Source: Apiotrichum sp. Y4204 (lineage: Eukaryota > Basidiomycota > Tremellomycetes > Trichosporonales > Trichosporonaceae). From it: 64,000 nt of DNA. Position numbers and translations under genes: made by a program. Positions 24,190-35,804 of this stretch are shown here, piece by piece (the stretch's first letter is position 1; every line of letters starts with the position of its first letter). The notes beneath the pieces were generated by a model. That model had not been told where the DNA came from. It worked only from the letters and a program-made list of their open reading frames with translations, and did no database searches. The stretch is taken from positions 806,001 to 870,000 of the forward strand of contig JAMYHL010000001.1 of the NCBI GenBank assembly GCA_025531455.1, written 5' to 3'.

Positions 24190-27100
24190 ATGCGCGAGTC
24201 CAATTACACGTTCCCCCCGTCGAACCGCGCGGTCATTAGCATCAACCAGATGCTCTACGACCGAAGAGGTGAGTGCGAGCCGAGTTGTGGCGTGCGCAAG
24301 TCGGCTGCGCCGTGAAGGTATCCCGCAGTTGGTGTTGTTCTGTGGCCTGGTGGTGTGCTCGTGCGCGACGTGAAGCTCGCACACCTCGAAACTCCCTCTC
24401 ACAGGGGATCCGCAGAGTGTGCACACTCCGTCTTCAAACATTTTACGTTATCTCAGCGTGTCGGCGTCGTGCAACGCTCAGAACTCTCGGAGCCAGCGGC
24501 GATGAACCCCAATCCCAAAGGCACCCGCCCGACGTGTCGCCAAGCCAGCCACCGCGGCGCCTTGCACATGAATGGCAGCCGGACCTGTGACGCTGCGGCT
24601 CATTGCCTGCGTGCAATGTTGCAACTTGCTTCGCGCCCGGATCCTTGATTCTTCACAGCCCCTTTGCATGCTTTGAAGTATAGGCCACCCAGCTAACCCA
24701 CCCGCAGCGCTTGACACCAACTCGACTCTTGCCCTCCTCAACAATCTATGCCAGCTCACATATCTGACCTCGACATCGCCGCGCATCCGCGAGGTGCTCA
24801 CCATGGACGGCGGGCTGGAGCGCATGCTTGATATCCTCCGTGACTCTGCCCTGCCTCGTGAACCGACGATGCCTGATCTTTGGGGACTGAACGGGCCGAG
24901 CACAGCGCGCACGATCAACGTCGACCGGGCCATCTCCCTCCGCCACTCGCTTGCGTTCCAGAGCGTCGTCAACATTGGCGTGAGGGGAAACGAGAACATC
25001 CGCACCCGCGTCGTGCAGGCCGGTGCGCTGGACATTGTCGCGCAGATCCTCGAGTCGTGGCTCAAGAAGAACAATGTCGCAATCTTCTCGTCCACCCTTG
25101 GATCCCAGGCCGCAGTCGACGCCCTGGCCGCTGGTGTCCCCCTTCCCGGTGTTGCCCGTCACAGGAAGCAGGGACAGTCGCGCCACCAGAACAACCGTGA
25201 TCAGACGCAGCAGGAACACCACTCGCAGCGGCAACAGGAGCAGCCGATCGAGCAGCAGCAGCAGCGTGGAGCCACAAATCCCGATCGCCGCCAGCCCCTC
25301 CAGCCCGATCGGGTGCAGCGCATCGAGGCGGCGCTGGCACAACTGATCTCCGCAGAGGCCACTCCACCAACTGCGCCTGCGGGCCAGCACCCCGCCGCCC
25401 AGCCTGCTGGCATGCCCCTCTCCGCCCCGGCTGTCCCCACCGCTCCCACACATTCCACTCCCGGATCACCTGCTCCCCGTACCGCTGCTCCCGCCGCTCA
25501 GCCTCCTCGTGGCCTGGGCCACCTCGTCGCATCCATCACGAACCGACTGCAGAACCGTAACGGCACCGCGCTCAGCGTCCGTCCAGTAGTGGCTCCGGCA
25601 AGTGGTATCGATACTGACGTCGAGATGGCGGATGCGGAGACGGAGGGTGGCGAGACGGACGCAAACGACACGGATGCCGGCGGCGACGCCAGCATGGATG
25701 TCGAGTATCTGGGCGATGCGGATGGCGCCGAAGCCGGACCCAGCCAGGCTACCACGACCCCGCGCGCACGCCTTCCTCTGCTCCCTCTTCAGATTCCCCG
25801 GCACTCTCCAGAACCTGTTTCTGGGCAGCCCAGCACTGCTGCCTCCAGTGCCACTGGTTCCGCCTCGGGTGACGAGCCGAACCCCATTCCCCGCGCACGC
25901 TCGGATGTGAGCTTAAACCTCACCAACCAGCCCACGATAGCCCCCGGTCGGCCGCGCTCGGGACTCGCAGCGCGCATTCCACACGTCACTGCCGCACCTG
26001 ACGCAGCAAGCACGCAGTCGAGCCCTGTTGGCTCTCCAGTTCACGTCGAGCACATTGAGGCCACCCGCGGGAGGCGGGGAACAGTCGTAGGACGTCCGTT
26101 GTTGCTGGCGCCCCGTGATAACCAGCGGCGGCAGGAGGAGAGCGAGGCGAGTGACGGGGCGTTGGAGCCAGATCTCGCCCAGGCGACCATTACAGCTGGC
26201 ATTGCTGCCGCTGCGGCGAATGCGGCGATGGAGGCGGCCGCTGCTGTCGGCAACCAACCCCATGGCGCCCCGGGCGCACCGCAACCGGCGATCGTTGAGG
26301 AGAACACCCCGGGGATGGCACCAGAGGAGCCTGACCCCGAGGTTCTCGCCGCCGAGCAGGCCCGTTTCGACATGGAGGCAGGCGCACCACCTGGCCAGCC
26401 TGGCGCGACCCCTCAAGTAGCGACTACAGATGTTCCTCTTGCGCAGAACGTTGCGACCGACCCCACCGTTCCCGGTCCAGCTGCCCCAGCAACTCAGATC
26501 ATCATCGCGAACGGCGCACCGCGGGGATTCCAGGACCTCGCGTCATATGTTGGCGTCTCGATGCTCCTCAACCCCGAGGGCACAAACTACTCGGAGGACA
26601 ATATCCTTCTCGCGCTCCAGCTCTTGGCGTATCTCTCAAAGTACCCGCACGTGCGTGCCGCCTTCCACCACCCGCGCCGGCCGATGCACCGCACGTTTGA
26701 GCTTGGCCCGCAACCCCAGCCTGAGGACGAGGAGATGGAGACGCCCGAAGTGCCGCTTCCGCAGCGCCCACCGGCTTCGGAGACGCCCAACATATTCTCC
26801 CTGGTCGAGCGCTTCACCTTCCGCCCGTCCCCGTCCGACCCGCACATGTACCGCATCCCTAGCGAGATTCAGTACTGGGCTGGCGTTATTATGCGTAATG
26901 CGTGCCGCAAGGACGACACGCAGAACGGAATACGACAGTGCGCGTACATGTCGTGCGGGCGCTGGGAGGTGTATCCTCGCGAATTCGCAAAGTGTCGTCG
27001 CTGCAGAAAGGCAAAGTACTGCAGTAAGGAGTGTCAGAGTAAGGCGTGGAGCGAGGGCCACCGGTTCTGGTGAGTGGAGAGACAAGGTTTGTGCTGACGA

Positions 27101-27676
27101 TGTAGGTGTAGCATACGCTCCGAGCCTGAGCCGAACGCTGGCGGCGGTGGGGGGGGAACTGGAGGAGGTGGTGGGGGCGGAGGCGGAGGCGGTGGACGGC
27201 GTGAGACGCGTCGCCGCGAGGATGACGACGACGTGGACATGGGCGGTGGACAGGACGAACGGGGCGGCCGAGCTGGGGGTGGAGTGGACGCTACTCCCCG
27301 TGCCGCTCCGCGCGCCACACGTCAGATGGATGGCAACGCCGCTGCGCCGACGGATGCCCCTGGTGGGGATACGGCGCCGATCGCAGCGAATGACGGAGAT
27401 GCCACGCCTCGTGCCCGCTCGCCCGTGCCGCGGGGTGCGACCATGCCTCTCCCCCGCCGTGCGGCTGCATCCACCTCGAGCCCGCCCCTACCGCCAACGA
27501 GCACCCCACCGCCCGCTCCGACCCTCACACCGGCGACCCCACGGCTCCCCGTGTCCGCGACTGCGTCCCGGCCCGCACCGCCGAGCCTGCCGAATCTTCC
27601 CGACTTCCTCAAGCGCGGTGGCGAGCCTGGTCCGAGCTCGACCTCGGCCATGAACGCTGCCATGGGCAGGTTTTGA
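24190..27676 (+). CDS. MUB1: MYND-finger protein Mub1/SamB
   Basis: Mub1 partners the E3 ligase Ubr2 and the E2 Rad6 to ubiquitinate the proteasome-gene regulator Rpn4; the Aspergillus orthologue SamB affects morphogenesis. Three exons (24190-24268, 24708-27069, 27106-27676) give 1003 residues, longer than yeast Mub1. The N-terminus MRESNYTFPPSNRAVISINQ and the armadillo-like part with TLALLNNLCQLTYLTS and FQSVVNIGVRGNENIRTR are diagnostic. A long disordered Gln/Pro/Ala/acidic region follows (about 140-600), then a second conserved block (FQDLASYVGVSMLLNPEG). The MYND finger starts CAYMSCGRW and continues CRRCRKAKYCSKECQ to HRFWC. It is interrupted by an intron just before the last Cys. After it comes a Gly-run, then a Pro/Ala/Arg-rich tail. 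Intron 1 (439 nt) sits right after the conserved N-terminal exon. Confidence 0.93.
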
Positions 27677-29227
27677 GGTTTCGAACAGCCCAGAATGTGT
27701 CAGTTACAATCCCCGCTGCCTACACGGCATTATTCATTCATGAGAGCGCATACCATACACCCTTACACCCTTACACCATTGCACGCACCAGCATCAGTCA
27801 CCCGCCATATCTCACCGCCACCATTCCATCCTCACTCTCATTCCCCTGCCTCATTCCCGTCGCCGCCCGCCACGCCCCCGCCGAACGCACCTTCATTCGC
27901 CGCCCATTCATCTATAGTAGCTGCTTGTCTCTCGGCACGCACGCACATCCGGCGGCCAGGCGGACGGCCGCACGGCCGTCGGCCAGTGAGTAGCATCGGG
28001 AGATTGGGAGCTTGGGAGATCGGGAGAGGTTGTCCATGTCCATGTGTTCTTGTCCTGTAGCCCAGCGCATGCAGCGCAAATGTTTATGGCATGATGTTGC
28101 GGATATACAAGACGACGGGGCAGAGCGGCAGGCCTGCAGGGTTTGGAACGGCGGCCGTGCACGCAGGCACGCAGGCGTTGTGCATGTGCATGTGTGCACT
28201 TGAGGATTTGTTCATTTGTGGTGGGTGGCAAATAGATTTTGTGGCGCTTCGTGGGCTCCTTTGCCGTGATATTCGAGATGGGAGCCCATCGGCGGCCATG
28301 CAAAACCCGAGATGACTCAGAACCCATCAAGCAAACACCCATCCCCCCCTTCATTCGTCCCCCTGCCAGCTGCGGCACAGAGTGTTCCCGCGCCGGCGGC
28401 CATGGAAAGTGATAATATAGTAACAAGTGTCTGGATGCATGTCAGAAGAGTATACAGCGGTACAGCGGGAGCCTGAAAATAGACATTTACTCAGGCTGCC
28501 GAGCCGAGGAATCGAGAAATATCCCTGCGTGCCCTGCGGGGAGCCATGCGCCATGCGAAATGACGCACCCACCTATGGGGGCAGCAAGAGGCGGGGACCC
28601 TTATCGATCCCCGCCATTGTCGTCGTCGTCGTCGTCGTGCTCCACTCTGTTCGCTTTCATTACCCGGCGCTAGAGAGAGCATAACAGCATTTCAGTGGGA
28701 AGGTCACAGCTTACAGTTCATCTCTACGCAATGTAAATTGAATAGAATTTGTGGATGCACTCGCACGTTCTTACCACCCCCCATCTCTGTGCTTCTTTTT
28801 TCTGATCCAGGTCCAAGGTCCATATAGATATCCCTTCCATCCTCTGGTATCCTCTGGTAGTCACCCAACACTCTCTCTCTTTAACTCACATCGGCGACCC
28901 GGCGACCGAACCCCTCCGTTCAGATCTTTTTATCAATCGCCGAAACGTCCATACGCTTCGTCACTCCTCTTATTCTTTCCATCCACCCACCTCTCGGCCT
29001 CCGGATCCGCACCACAAACGTCACGCGCACCGAGTCAGAAACAGAGACACAGGAAACAGGAAACAAGACCAGGTGTTAGGAATTCCAGGTTAAGCTCCCT
29101 AGCCACCTAGCCACCCAGACACCGAGACCCCCATCCACCCTACGTCCTTCTCGCTCGGCATCGGCCACCCGATCCAATCCCCCTTGCCCCATCCCCATCG
29201 GCCACCCCACCGCAACAGCTTCCCGCG
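27677..29227. other. Intergenic between MUB1 and sterol glucosyltransferase
   Basis: No conserved frame. The part after 28750 is CT-rich and ends in a leader directly before the glucosyltransferase ATG. A (GTC) run lies at 28619-28638. Confidence 0.5.
28619..28638 (+). repeat. (GTC)6 microsatellite
   Basis: Six consecutive GTC triplets in non-coding sequence. Confidence 0.8.
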
Positions 29228-32200
29228 ATGCCCTCGCCGCTCAAGCATGTTGCGCGCATTGTGCGCTGCGAGAACAAGAGGGAAGAGGGAGAGACTGCCG
29301 TCCCAGCAGCCGGCGAGGCGACGTCAGCAGCTGCGTCACGCTCAGACTCCCCGGGCGCATCAAGCCAACAGCACCCACCCCAACCGCCACCCGGCGGCCA
29401 TTCCCCGACAGACCAGGCCGGAGAGGAGGCGCCGGCGGATGAGCTCGCCGCGCTGAACATTATTGATGGCGAGACGGGCGCGCACCTCGTCGACCCGGCT
29501 GAGCTTGCGTCTGTTGGCGCGACACCTGACGACCTGCCGATGGACAAGGATAAGGGCGATACCGTATCGACACTCTCTTCCGCGACTCCTACCTCTACCC
29601 CATCCACACCCCGTTCCCGCACCGGTCTCTCAGCACTCAAGAACCCCCTCGCGCTCGCGAAACCCATCACCAAGCCACTCAAGCCGCTGAGCAACCTCGC
29701 GCGCCGCCGTAAGCCCGACCACCCAGATTTTGCCGTTTCGGGCCCACAGCCGGCCTGCCAGCTCTTCAGCGTGTTCAAGGCGCTCGCGGCCGAAGACGAC
29801 GGCGCGGATGTCGAGGAGAGCGAGAGCGAGAGCGATATCCAGATCACCTCTGATACGGCGTCGGGGTCCGAGACGGCCGCGTCGGCGTCTGCGTCCGACA
29901 CGACCCTCATGTCCGACACTACGCCACACCCCCACCAGCATCACCACCACCACCTCGCCAAGGAGGTGCATGCGCTCGAGGACAAGGCCGAGGCAGAGTC
30001 CGAGGCCGTCAAGCGCTGGCTGCACGACACGGTATCGAAGAACAAGGCCATGGGCGAGCGTTTTGCTGCGTTGTCGGTGAACGCCCTCTCGCCGTTTACA
30101 AAGGACGGGCGGGAGGCCGAGGAGGAACCCGCGGGTGGCCGTCCGCCACTGCTTTCCCGCGCGTCGCATACCAGGCAGAACGAGACGTCTGATGACGACG
30201 AGGAGTGGCACCCAGCCGTGAACTGCGCAGAGTCCCCACAGATGGTAGACTCGCCAGAGGCCGAGGCGCTGCAGGCTGAACACGAGGATATTGCCGATCT
30301 TGATGAGAATGGACTGATTGCGCGGTTCAGCCGCGACGACATTCCGGCCGCCGAGAAGCTCGCCGTGATCCAGGAGGAGTTTGGCGATATCGCCTCGCGC
30401 ATGGTCAACGAGTATGGCGAGAGCGATCCCGAGGTGCTCCTGGCCGAGAGCCAGGGGTCGCTCTTCAAGGGCGTCATGATGATTGGAAACCTGCACCTCA
30501 CGACGCACCGCCTCGTCTTCCACGCACTCCTCCCCCCGGAACAGATGTACTATGACCTCAGCAAGAATACCTACATCCCGACACAGACCGAGGAGGAGAC
30601 GGCTGCCCGCGCTGCCCGCCCGAACATTATCATAGCCGGCCCCGTCACTGTCCACCGCAGCGGCATCTTCCAGAGCAAGAAGCGCGTCTGGATGGAGCTC
30701 AGCCCGGACATGTTGACCACCTACCCCAGTGCGGACGAGGCCGGGCGCGTACGTCCCCTGTATTCTATTCTTAGTGAGTAGCAGCACAAATCTGTCTTCT
30801 AACCACAAGTGTCCACAACCCTCCGCCTTGCGCCGTTTGACAACAAGCACCCTCTCGACTTTTTCCTCCACTACCAGACATCCACTACGGAATGCACACT
30901 CCACTTTACAATTGATAACGAGGCGTCCGCCTTGCGCTGGCGCCGCCACTTCGAGTCGGTCCTGTACCGGTATGCACGCGAGCGCTTCCGTGAGGCGCAC
31001 TGCAAGGACGCCGTGGCGCAGGGCATCGCAGTCTCCGAGTCGGCGTGCCGCAACCAACAACAATGGGGCCTTCTTCGCTGCTGTGTCCCGCTCGACCGCG
31101 CGACCATCAAAGGCATGGGCGAGTTCCACTCGTTCGCCACCCTCGTCAACCTCGAGGTCGAGCTCGACCACCACACCCACGTATCCTGGCACCCCGAGGA
31201 GCTCGCAAAGGGCAACTATGACTTGTATGGTCGCTCCATGCCTGGTAGCGGAAGCGGGAGTGGCGCCACCACGCCGACGCGCTCCCGTTCGCTGCGTCTT
31301 CCGTCCCTCAAGCGTGCGCTGCCCACTAGCAGCTCCAGCCGCGAGGCCTCGCGCGAGCGCTCGCCGCTCGTAACCTCGCCGACCACCACGTCGATGGACG
31401 AAAAGTTCAGGTCGCAGCCCTCGCGATACCTCGACACGGCCTTCCCGTCCCAAATCTTCAAGGGCGGCCCGTCGCGGAGCACCACCAACTCGTCGAACCC
31501 GCCGTCGCCGCGCGAGTCACACGATATCGCAAACACGTTCGACTTCCTCGTCGGCGTGCTCAACCGCCAGGCGTGGTTTGCCGACTCGCTCGAGGCCGCA
31601 ACGGCCGCCGCCCACCGGCGTACCTACAAGCCTGGTGAGCCGCCCGCCAAGATGGTTCTCGATGTCGGGGGGTACGACTGCCTCGCGACAGACGACGACC
31701 TCGACTCGTCGTCGAGCGACGGCACGGGCGAGACGGGCGAGCGTGACGACGCCGACGACGAGGGCAGTGGAAAGCCCCAAATTGTCATCGAGACGCGTAA
31801 AGCTGAGAAGGCGGCCATGGCCGCCAGAATCTTTGGTCTCCGTGAGGACGAGGGAATATGGCGTAAGTACGAGTGACCCTTTCCCGACTGACACTAGTTA
31901 AACGCTGCTATGTCCTGCACGGTATGATGCCCGCCCGCGGTCATATTATTGTCAACCCGCGGTACATTTGCTTCTGGCGGCGTGCGCGCCTCACCTCGGA
32001 CATAAAGTACCGCTTCAACACGCGGGACGTCAAGGGCGCCGAGGTCGCGCCGCCGCTCCGCCCGGGGCTGTACGGCCTGGCGCTTAAGATCCACGGCCAC
32101 CACGACCTGCGTTTCGAGATGTTCAACGAAAAGGGCCGCGACGAGGTCATTCGCCGCGTCAACGCCGTGTGCTCCGTCAACCCCCGCACGACGCCAGCAT

Positions 32201-34150
32201 CGCCCACTGCGCCCGTGCGCTCGGCGACGACCGACAGCGGGGTTAGCGCTGCGCCGAGCTGGCACAGCACCGCTACGACCAGCACCGCCAACACCAGCAC
32301 CACTGCGGCTAGCACCGACACCGGTACGCCCACCACCGACTCGTCCGCCCCGTCCACGCCGACGACCGTCCAGACGGCCGACGAGATCTGGGCCGACAAG
32401 GTCAAGAGCGTCAACGCCGCCCCGCGTGACATTGAAGTCAACCCCGCGCTCCGCGCGTCGGGCCAGCACAACACGATCAAGCAGGCGGCCGACGTGCTCG
32501 CCCCGCCCGCCGACATGCTCCTCTACCCCCGCGCGCTGTCCGAGCAAGAGCTGAGCTACATGCCGTTTGTGGCGAACCGCCCGTGGGCAATGGACTCGGG
32601 GTGGAACGTGCGCCTCACGCCGCGCCGCTTCACGATGCTCACTATCGGCTCGCGCGGCGACGTCCAGCCGTACATTGCGCTCGCGCTGCGCCTCATGCAG
32701 GACGGCCACAAGGTCGTGATCGTCACCCATGACGAATTCAAGAAGTGGATCGAGGGCTACGGCATCGAGCACCGCCAAGCGGGCGGAGATCCGACGGCAC
32801 TCATGAAGCTGAGTACCGAGCACCGCGTGAGTAAAAGCTTTTTTGTTTTTCTTGTTAGACCTCGTCTGATATCAGATGTTCTCCCCAGGCTTCTTCAAAG
32901 AGGCGCTCGGCGGCTTCCGTGCGTGGCTCGACGAGCTGCTCGTTGACTCGTGGAACGCGTGCCAGGACGCGGATGTGCTCATCGAGTCGCCGTCTGCCAT
33001 GGCCGGCGTACACATTGCCGAGTCGCTCAAGATACCCTACTTCCGTGCATTCACCATGCCGTGGACACGCACGGCGGCGTATCCCCAGGCCTTCATGGTG
33101 CCGGCATTCGAGATGGGCCCGTCGTTCAACTACAGCACATACGTGCTGTTTGACAACATTATGTGGCGTGCGACCTCGGGACAGATCAACAGGTGGCGCA
33201 AACAGCACCTCGGCCTCGGCGCGACCGACCAGAGCAGCCTTAGCATATCCAAGGTGCCGTTCCTGTACAACTTTTCGCCCGCCGTCGTCCCCAAGCCGCT
33301 CGACTGGTATGATGACATCACCATTACAGGCTACTGGAACCTCGAGAACAGCGACACCGACTGGACCCCGCCAGAGAGCCTCATCACGTGGATGGACAAG
33401 GCGCGCGCAGAAGGGAAACCGATAGTGTACATTGGCTTTGGGTCGATTGTCGTCCCGAACCCGTCGGCCGTGACCCGCAGCATTGTCAAGGGCGTGGGGA
33501 AGGGTGAGTTGGAACAGGATCACCAAGGTCAATACTGACGTCCAGCCGGCGTGCGCGCCATTATCGCAAAGGGCTGGTCAGCCCGCGACAGCAAGCCAAG
33601 CGACGAGGCGCCGTTCGAGTACCCCGACTCGTGCTACCCGCTCGACAAGGTGCCCCACGGGTGGCTGTTCCCGAAGATCCAGGCCGCGATGCACCACGGC
33701 GGCGCGGGCACGGTCGGCGCGTCGCTGCGCGCCGGCATCCCGACGCTCATCAAGCCGTGGTTTGGCGACCAGCACTTCTGGGCACTGCGCGTGACCAAGC
33801 TCGGGGCCGGGATGAAGGTCGCGAGTCTGCGCTCGGACGACATCGCCGATGCGCTCCGGAAGGCCACCACGAATGCGGTCATGATCGAAAAGGCGACGCG
33901 GATCGGGGAGCGCATCCGTGCGGAATCTGGCGTCGACGCCGCCATCCAAGCCATCCACTTTAACATTGTGCGTGCGGCGCGCGACCGCGGCACACTCAAG
34001 AAGGAGGACAGCAAGAACCGCGCGGGCGCCAACCCGGGCACGACGTGTCTCCCGATATCAAAGCCGTCCATAGGCTCGCCCGCCGTCCCCCTCCCCTCCC
34101 TCGCGGGCATCCCCGCGTTTGCAAACATCGCCAATCTGGGAAATAAGTAG
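29228..34150 (+). CDS. ATG26: Sterol 3-beta-glucosyltransferase (UGT51/Atg26), GRAM-PH-GRAM-GT
   Basis: The enzyme transfers glucose from UDP-glucose to the 3-hydroxyl of ergosterol; in some fungi it also supports pexophagy. Five exons (29228-30773, 30810-31862, 31898-32826, 32876-33503, 33546-34150) join to 1586 residues. A disordered acidic/Ser-rich N-terminus is followed by a first GRAM domain near residue 400 (ESQGSLFKGVMMIGNLHLTT) and a PH domain (about 470-600). After a Ser-rich insert, a second GRAM domain lies at about 866-955 (MMPARGHIIVNPRYICFW). The glycosyltransferase domain runs from about 1110 (MLTIGSRGDVQPYIALALRL) with RAFTMPWTRTAAYP and IVYIGFGSIVV. It includes the nucleotide-sugar box beginning HHGGAGTVGASLRAG and continuing through PWFGDQHFWA. 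Introns are 35-49 nt except where noted as 36 nt at 30774-30809. Acts at membranes; the PH/GRAM unit binds phosphoinositides in the family. Confidence 0.96.
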
Positions 34151-34269
34151 TGTATTGTATTCGATATAGATGTATTCCTCGAAGGTCGTCAATGTGCTGT
34201 CAGTCTGTCCGCCGGCTGGCGAGTGCGATGATATGATACATGTCGTGCCGTCTGATCTAGTATACCTGC

Positions 34270-35094
34270 TCAGCTGCTCTGCGCGCCGTCGTGGCCGTCG
34301 TCTTCGCCTTCGCCTTCGCCCTCGCCCTCCTCGCCTCCCTCCTCGGGACCATCGCCCTCGCCCTCACCCTCACCCTCCTCACCCTCACCCTCACCTTCCT
34401 CCCCGTCTTCTCCCCCTTCCCCCTCTTCACCCCCCTCTCCCTCGCCCTCATCAACAGCCATGCTCACATCCGCATCATTCTCCTCCTCCCTTCGCTTCCC
34501 TTTTGGCTTCTTCTTCTGCGCCTTGTTCGCCGCAACCTGCGCCCGAAACGCTGCGGTCAGACTTCTGATCATAAAAGCCCACAAAACCCCATAAAAGGCC
34601 ACAAAGCCTCCAAACCACACTTACCAGCCAGCTCCTGTTCGAGGATCGGAACGAGCGCATCTGCCGGCCCGAAATCCAGCTCGGTCACGGCCTTGAGCAC
34701 GTCTCCGGCGGTAATGCTCCGCCCGGACCGCGCGAGCGCCTGGTCGTGTGCTGTCGCCGCTTCCATCAGTAAACTGTTTAGTTTTACACGCACTGAGGTA
34801 GCTGATGAACACGGTCGAGGAGCGCATGAGCGCGTGGACCACGTCCTGTGCCATTTTGACGTTATCCGGAATCTGGCATGAGTATGGGGCTATATTTGGG
34901 CAACAGGTGGGAAGCGGTATCACAGTCCCTTCCCCCACCCCCCTCTTCGTCCCACTCACGGATCCCTTTGCGAGCTTGACCAGACTCGTCTTGGGTAGTT
35001 CGAGCTCGGCAATGCCGACGGAATACGGCTTCTGCTGCGCCGCGGCCGGGGGCAGCTTTGGGCGCGCGGGCGGCGCGGGCTTGGCGGGGGGCAT
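34270..35094 (-). CDS. DPB4: DNA polymerase epsilon histone-fold subunit Dpb4 (POLE3-like)
   Basis: Dpb4 pairs with Dpb3 in the leading-strand polymerase epsilon holoenzyme; in yeast it is shared with the ISW2/CHRAC remodeller. Four exons (35094-34960, 34872-34794, 34759-34625, 34550-34270) give 209 residues. The histone fold has the diagnostic start IAELELPKTSLVKLAKGS, then IPDNVKMAQDVVHALMRSSTVFISYL, TATAHDQALARSGRSITAGD and VLKAVTELDF. A helix with AAFRAQVAANKAQKKK follows. The tail is an almost pure Glu/Gly/Asp run of about 60 residues encoded by an imperfect GAGGGTGAGG-type minisatellite. The 34-nt intron at 34760-34793 interrupts the loop before the third helix. NF-YB and TAF-type folds were considered, but the ELPKTSLVKLAKG block fits Dpb4 better. 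Confidence 0.9.
34300..34450 (-). repeat. Acidic-tail minisatellite in DPB4
   Basis: On the coding (minus) strand this is an imperfect tandem array of GAGGGNGAG units. It encodes the Glu/Gly-rich tail of Dpb4 and is likely to vary in length between strains. Confidence 0.75.
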
Positions 35095-35388
35095 CGCGGG
35101 AGAACGGGGGGGATGAGAGCGTGGATGAGATGCGGAGATGCGGAGATGGGGAGAAGGATGAAATGGATAGAGGTGTGGGAAGAGAGGTAAGTGTGTGTTT
35201 TGGAGAATCGTGAATCGCGAGAGCTTGATCGCGAGGCAAGGAGGAGGGAGACGCGTCGCGGGAGTATTTTGTGAGTGGCGAGTTGATGTCCTTAATCAAG
35301 GTGGCGAACCCGCAGGTGGCACTGATGTGCGGGCCGTGGGACCTCTCACACCTTGACAACACCCATCCGTCAACCACCATCCACCATC

Positions 35389-35627
35389 ATGTCCCAAGTG
35401 ATCGGGCGGAAACGCCAGGCCGTACGTGCCTCTTCTATCTCGCTGACGGCCAGACGCCCGAGGACGAGGCGATAGCACGACCGACGGATGTAGCGACGAG
35501 TGCCAAGAGCCCGAATAAACCCCTACAACAGCAGCAACAGAGCCAAGCTGGGACCAAGCCGCATGCGCGGACAAAGGGGACGCCGACGCGGCGCGTGCCG
35601 ACTGTCGAGTATGATGAGGAGACATGA
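35389..35627 (+). CDS. Small uncharacterised 68-aa protein with one 32-nt intron
   Basis: Neither raw frame shows this gene whole. Exon 1 (35389-35421) starts at an ATG in a good context (CACCATCATGTCC) and reads MSQVIGRKRQA. An intron with GTACGT donor, CTGAC branch and CAG acceptor spans 35422-35453. Exon 2 (35454-35627) reads TPEDEAIARPTDVATSAKS, then a QQQQQ run and a Lys/Arg-rich part, and ends TPTRRVPTVEYDEET. The start lies 294 bp from the divergent DPB4 start, so the two may share a promoter. The N-terminal GRKRQ and the C-terminal basic stretch hint at a nuclear protein. I do not recognise the family. The intron signals and the phase match make it more than a chance frame, but transcript evidence is lacking. 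Confidence 0.5.
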
Positions 35628-35804
35628 GAAGACGTGAGGAGACGAGAGGAGACGTGGGAAGATCATATTGAGAGCTAAGCAGCGTTGTATAGAGGGAATG
35701 TCGTATCTGACGAGAGTACTGATCTGCTGAGTGGATTGCTTCACATTCTTTGCTACTACTTCAAATTCTGGTCTACTATCCATTTTCACTGAGACTCTTA
35801 TACC

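Noticed and set aside
29630..31453. Minus-strand 607-codon frame
   Set aside because: Antisense shadow of the sterol glucosyltransferase.
34270..35094. NF-YB or TAF12-like assignment
   Set aside because: The ELELPKTSLVKLAKG start of the histone fold and the RSITAGDVLKA helix fit Dpb4 better.
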